From CAZQKW01 sp964594075 (GTDB lineage Bacteria; Desulfobacterota; WTBG01; CAIYCZ01), in NCBI GenBank assembly GCA_964594075.1, contig CAZQKW010000015.1, positions 1 through 64,000 on the forward strand: a stretch of DNA of 64,000 bases, read 5' to 3'. This document shows positions 62,175 to 64,000 of this stretch, one piece after another (positions within the stretch are counted from its first letter, which is position 1; each line of letters opens with the position of its first letter). Made by a program: the position numbers and the translations under genes. The notes beneath the pieces were generated by a model. The model was not told the DNA's origin. It did no database searches and saw only the letters and a list, made by a program, of their open reading frames with translations.

Positions 62175-62732
62175 TTAACTTACCAAGCCAAAGGGAACAT
62201 CAGCCAATGAAAGCGGATTGCAAAGATTTTCTTTTTTATCAGCAAGCCGGCCGCAATTTATGCACATAAAATCCGGTGCCTGCGCCAGCTTCTTTATCTC
62301 ATCAAATTTTCCCTGGCCTGCAAGCTCACAGATATGCTTGGAATGGTCGCCGCTGCACGTTTCACATACCAGCGGCAGTTCCTTCGTCACTTTGAAATAT
62401 ACCACATATTTTACCAGCGCCCCTGCTCCCGGGTAGACGCAACGATTGGCCTCCTCTTTTATTTGCTGCAATATCGGGCCTTCGGTCGCCTCTTTGATTT
62501 TTTCCAGATAAATGCGTTTGCCGCTATATCCGTTTTCATTGAATGCATACACCGCATGGGGATTTTCAGTTAAATTGGCATGGGTTAGCCGGTCGGTCAT
62601 GCCAAACACAAATGTGCCATCATCAAGGACATGCGGGCGGGAATAAAATGCAATATTGACTTCCCCCTTTTTATTTGATGTTGCCAGAAAACCTTTTCCG
62701 CTTGCGCCGCTGAAATAACTCTTGTAGTCCAT
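62175..62732 (-). CDS. Pyridoxamine-5'-phosphate-oxidase-family flavoprotein with Cys-rich tail
   Basis: A 185-residue protein with AAGGAGG before the ATG. Residues 1-125 fit the split-barrel FMN-binding fold (GKGFLATSNKKGEVNIAFYSRPHV, LTENPHAVYAF, KRIYLEKIK). Residues about 125-175 add a cluster of Cys and His (CETCSGDHSKHIC, CINCGRLADKKENLC) that would bind zinc or an iron-sulfur cluster. The combination is less common than the bare FMN barrel. It may reduce a flavin or redox partner. A divergent gene at 62976 shares a 243-base intergenic region with it. Confidence 0.82.
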   Translation of the reverse strand: MDYKSYFSGASGKGFLATSNKKGEVNIAFYSRPHVLDDGTFVFGMTDRLTHANLTENPHAVYAFNENGYSGKRIYLEKIKEATEGPILQQIKEEANRCVYPGAGALVKYVVYFKVTKELPLVCETCSGDHSKHICELAGQGKFDEIKKLAQAPDFMCINCGRLADKKENLCNPLSLADVPFGLVS

Positions 62733-62975
62733 AAAGTCCTCCTTCCTTAAAAATAGTATTAGTTAATATATTTGTTTCAACTATAGAACATAATGTTGGC
62801 CTTGTAAAGGGCATATTAGCAGGATTTACCCATAATATTTTATCGATGGAAGTGGAACTGCGGCCGGAGGTTTTTCTGTGCCAGTATGTGCTTGCTTGTT
62901 TTTTGTTAAAAGACATTCTATAACAATAACAACGTATCAAACATTGTGCAAAATCAAAATGTTAGAGAGTGTTGA

Positions 62976-64000
62976 ATGAAAAATAAAGTATGTTCATGTG
63001 TTGTTATAATTATTTGTTTATTGTTTTCATGTTCCAACGGGCTTGAATCTGCTGACCCCAATGCGTATCACTGGAAGGGGCAAGCGCAGTTCTTTGAAGG
63101 ATGGTATTTTAAGGTTTCCGATCCGGCTACGTTGAAGTCCTTTCTTTTTATCTATGCCGTTTATAATCCTGCTGCCGCTGCGTCAGACAGCACTTCATTT
63201 ATGATGGCTGGCAATAACAGCCCGGGAACGGCGTCGCTCATCTATCAAGAATACCCTGTGGAAACATTCAGCGCCCGGCACGATATATTTGATATAGCGG
63301 TAAGCGCTGAAAATCGTGCCTGGGGCAATGTTCAGGTCCTGCATGCTGAGGGTAGTATTGCAGATGTCTCCCGGCACTGTTCCTGGTCGTTTGACATGGA
63401 AATAAGCGAGCAGTGGCCGGACACTATGGGATGGATGGGAACCCTGCAGAATTTGCAAACATACTGGCATGTTGGTGCCATGAAAGCACGCGCAACGGGC
63501 TGGATTCAGTGGAATGAAGAATATTTTGAATTTGAAAACATTATGGGCTACCAGGAAAAAAACTGGGGCGAAGAATTTCCCGAATCCTGGTATTGGTTGC
63601 AGGCAAACAATTTTGATAAACCGGAAGCCTGCTGCCTTTCGGTGGGCGCCGCTTCTATGCCGATAGGGCAACTGCTGTTTAAGGCCTGCGGTATTGGATT
63701 TTATTACCGCGATCAACTGTATACCTTTAGCTTTCCCCAGCAGCCTGCACGCATTAGCGCGGATGTTGCGCCGGGATCGTGGCATATTCAAGGGCGCAGG
63801 GGAAATTTTAAAATAGTTATTGATGGAAGCTGCAATTCCGAACAACTCATGAATCTCATGAATCCGACCATAAGCGGCATCAAGGCCTGGACGTGGGAAA
63901 GTGTCAATGGCACGGTTCGCGTGCGGCTTTACCGGAAGGGCGTGCTACGGTGGAAGTTGTTAGTTGATGCCACCTCTAACCTCGCAGGCGTTGAATTCGG
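62976..64000 (+). CDS. Tocopherol-cyclase-like lipoprotein, partial (C-terminus outside window)
   Basis: The open frame runs from the ATG at 62976 to the end of the window without a stop (341 codons). The signal has a lipobox-like LLFSC (Cys19). FFEGWYFKVSDP, MGYQEKNWGEEFPESWYWLQ and the later GSWHIQGRRGNF and GIKAWTWESVNGTVRV match the tocopherol cyclase family (PF14249). In plants and cyanobacteria this family (VTE1) closes the chromanol ring; bacterial members without tocopherol genes are uncharacterised, and some are attenuated homologues with other roles. No prenylquinone gene is in the window. The start is the first ATG of the frame and gives the signal peptide directly. Confidence 0.75.
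   Translation, partial: MKNKVCSCVVIIICLLFSCSNGLESADPNAYHWKGQAQFFEGWYFKVSDPATLKSFLFIYAVYNPAAAASDSTSFMMAGNNSPGTASLIYQEYPVETFSARHDIFDIAVSAENRAWGNVQVLHAEGSIADVSRHCSWSFDMEISEQWPDTMGWMGTLQNLQTYWHVGAMKARATGWIQWNEEYFEFENIMGYQEKNWGEEFPESWYWLQANNFDKPEACCLSVGAASMPIGQLLFKACGIGFYYRDQLYTFSFPQQPARISADVAPGSWHIQGRRGNFKIVIDGSCNSEQLMNLMNPTISGIKAWTWESVNGTVRVRLYRKGVLRWKLLVDATSNLAGVEF

Noticed and set aside
1..64000. CRISPR arrays, tRNA and rRNA genes, integrases and intact insertion sequences.
   Set aside because: None was seen on reading both strands. A tRNAscan and repeat search would be needed to be sure.

Overview
The window is chromosomal DNA of a Gram-negative bacterium with an anaerobic or microaerophilic style of life. 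Signs of an outer membrane are a FadL-type porin, an MtrB/PioB-like barrel, and several lipoproteins. Signs of anaerobic redox chemistry are a decaheme c-type cytochrome, an F420-dehydrogenase beta-like iron-sulfur flavoprotein, a ferritin-like protein, and a candidate selenocysteine protein. The base composition is moderate and slightly AT-rich by eye (not computed). The gene mix would fit Desulfobacterota, Nitrospirota or Brocadiales-like Planctomycetota, but nothing here decides among them. I saw no rRNA, tRNA, CRISPR array or intact insertion sequence.

Layout. 1-8.4 kb: a partial glycine-zipper lipoprotein; a large secreted M1-peptidase/ChaN/PDZ fusion; a small Cys-rich protein; a membrane methyltransferase-like protein; a ferritin-like protein; a secreted alpha/beta hydrolase whose signal peptide is out of frame by one base at a 10-T tract; an RRM RNA-binding protein; a 40-residue RiPP-precursor-like peptide; and a Cys-rich secreted protein. 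8.5-13.4 kb: a tandem TIGR04076 protein, an HPr-kinase/PEPCK-like P-loop protein, a thymidylate-synthase-like protein and an FrhB-like protein. 13.6-19 kb: a minus-strand operon for a probable porin-cytochrome electron conduit (an alpha-barrel protein, a decaheme lipoprotein, a heme-bearing barrel, and two small partners). 19.3-26.3 kb: cbiA, an alaC-type aminotransferase, hom, prmA, queE and a heptosyltransferase-like gene. 26.3-33.4 kb: a signalling cluster with a 7TM-GAF histidine kinase, a hybrid of a degenerate NtrC-type AAA+ domain with a kinase, an NtrC-family regulator, and a REC-HD-GYP protein.

33.5-40.8 kb holds two NAD-dependent epimerases, an ICMT-like methyltransferase, two ketosynthases that diverge from a strong promoter, an acyl carrier protein and a FadL porin. 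40.8-47.7 kb carries RNase G, a TIGR03960/DUF2344 radical SAM protein, a MITE-like element, a small HTH protein and an orphan Opp/Dpp ATPase pair. 48-50.2 kb encodes a large secreted repeat protein.

50.4-60.2 kb is a single-direction array: a possible bilin-reductase-like protein, an EutQ-like cupin, two VAO/PCMH flavin oxidases, a B12-binding sensor-like protein, a DevBCA/MacAB-type exporter, and a LysM lipoprotein. It looks like an uncharacterised small-molecule oxidation and export locus. 60.2-64 kb has the strongest single novelty: a secreted rhodanese whose frame is interrupted by one UGA at a CxxU position, with a bacterial-SECIS-like stem-loop immediately after it. It is followed by a YbjT-like reductase, a PPOX flavoprotein with a Cys-rich tail, and a partial tocopherol-cyclase-like lipoprotein that runs off the window.
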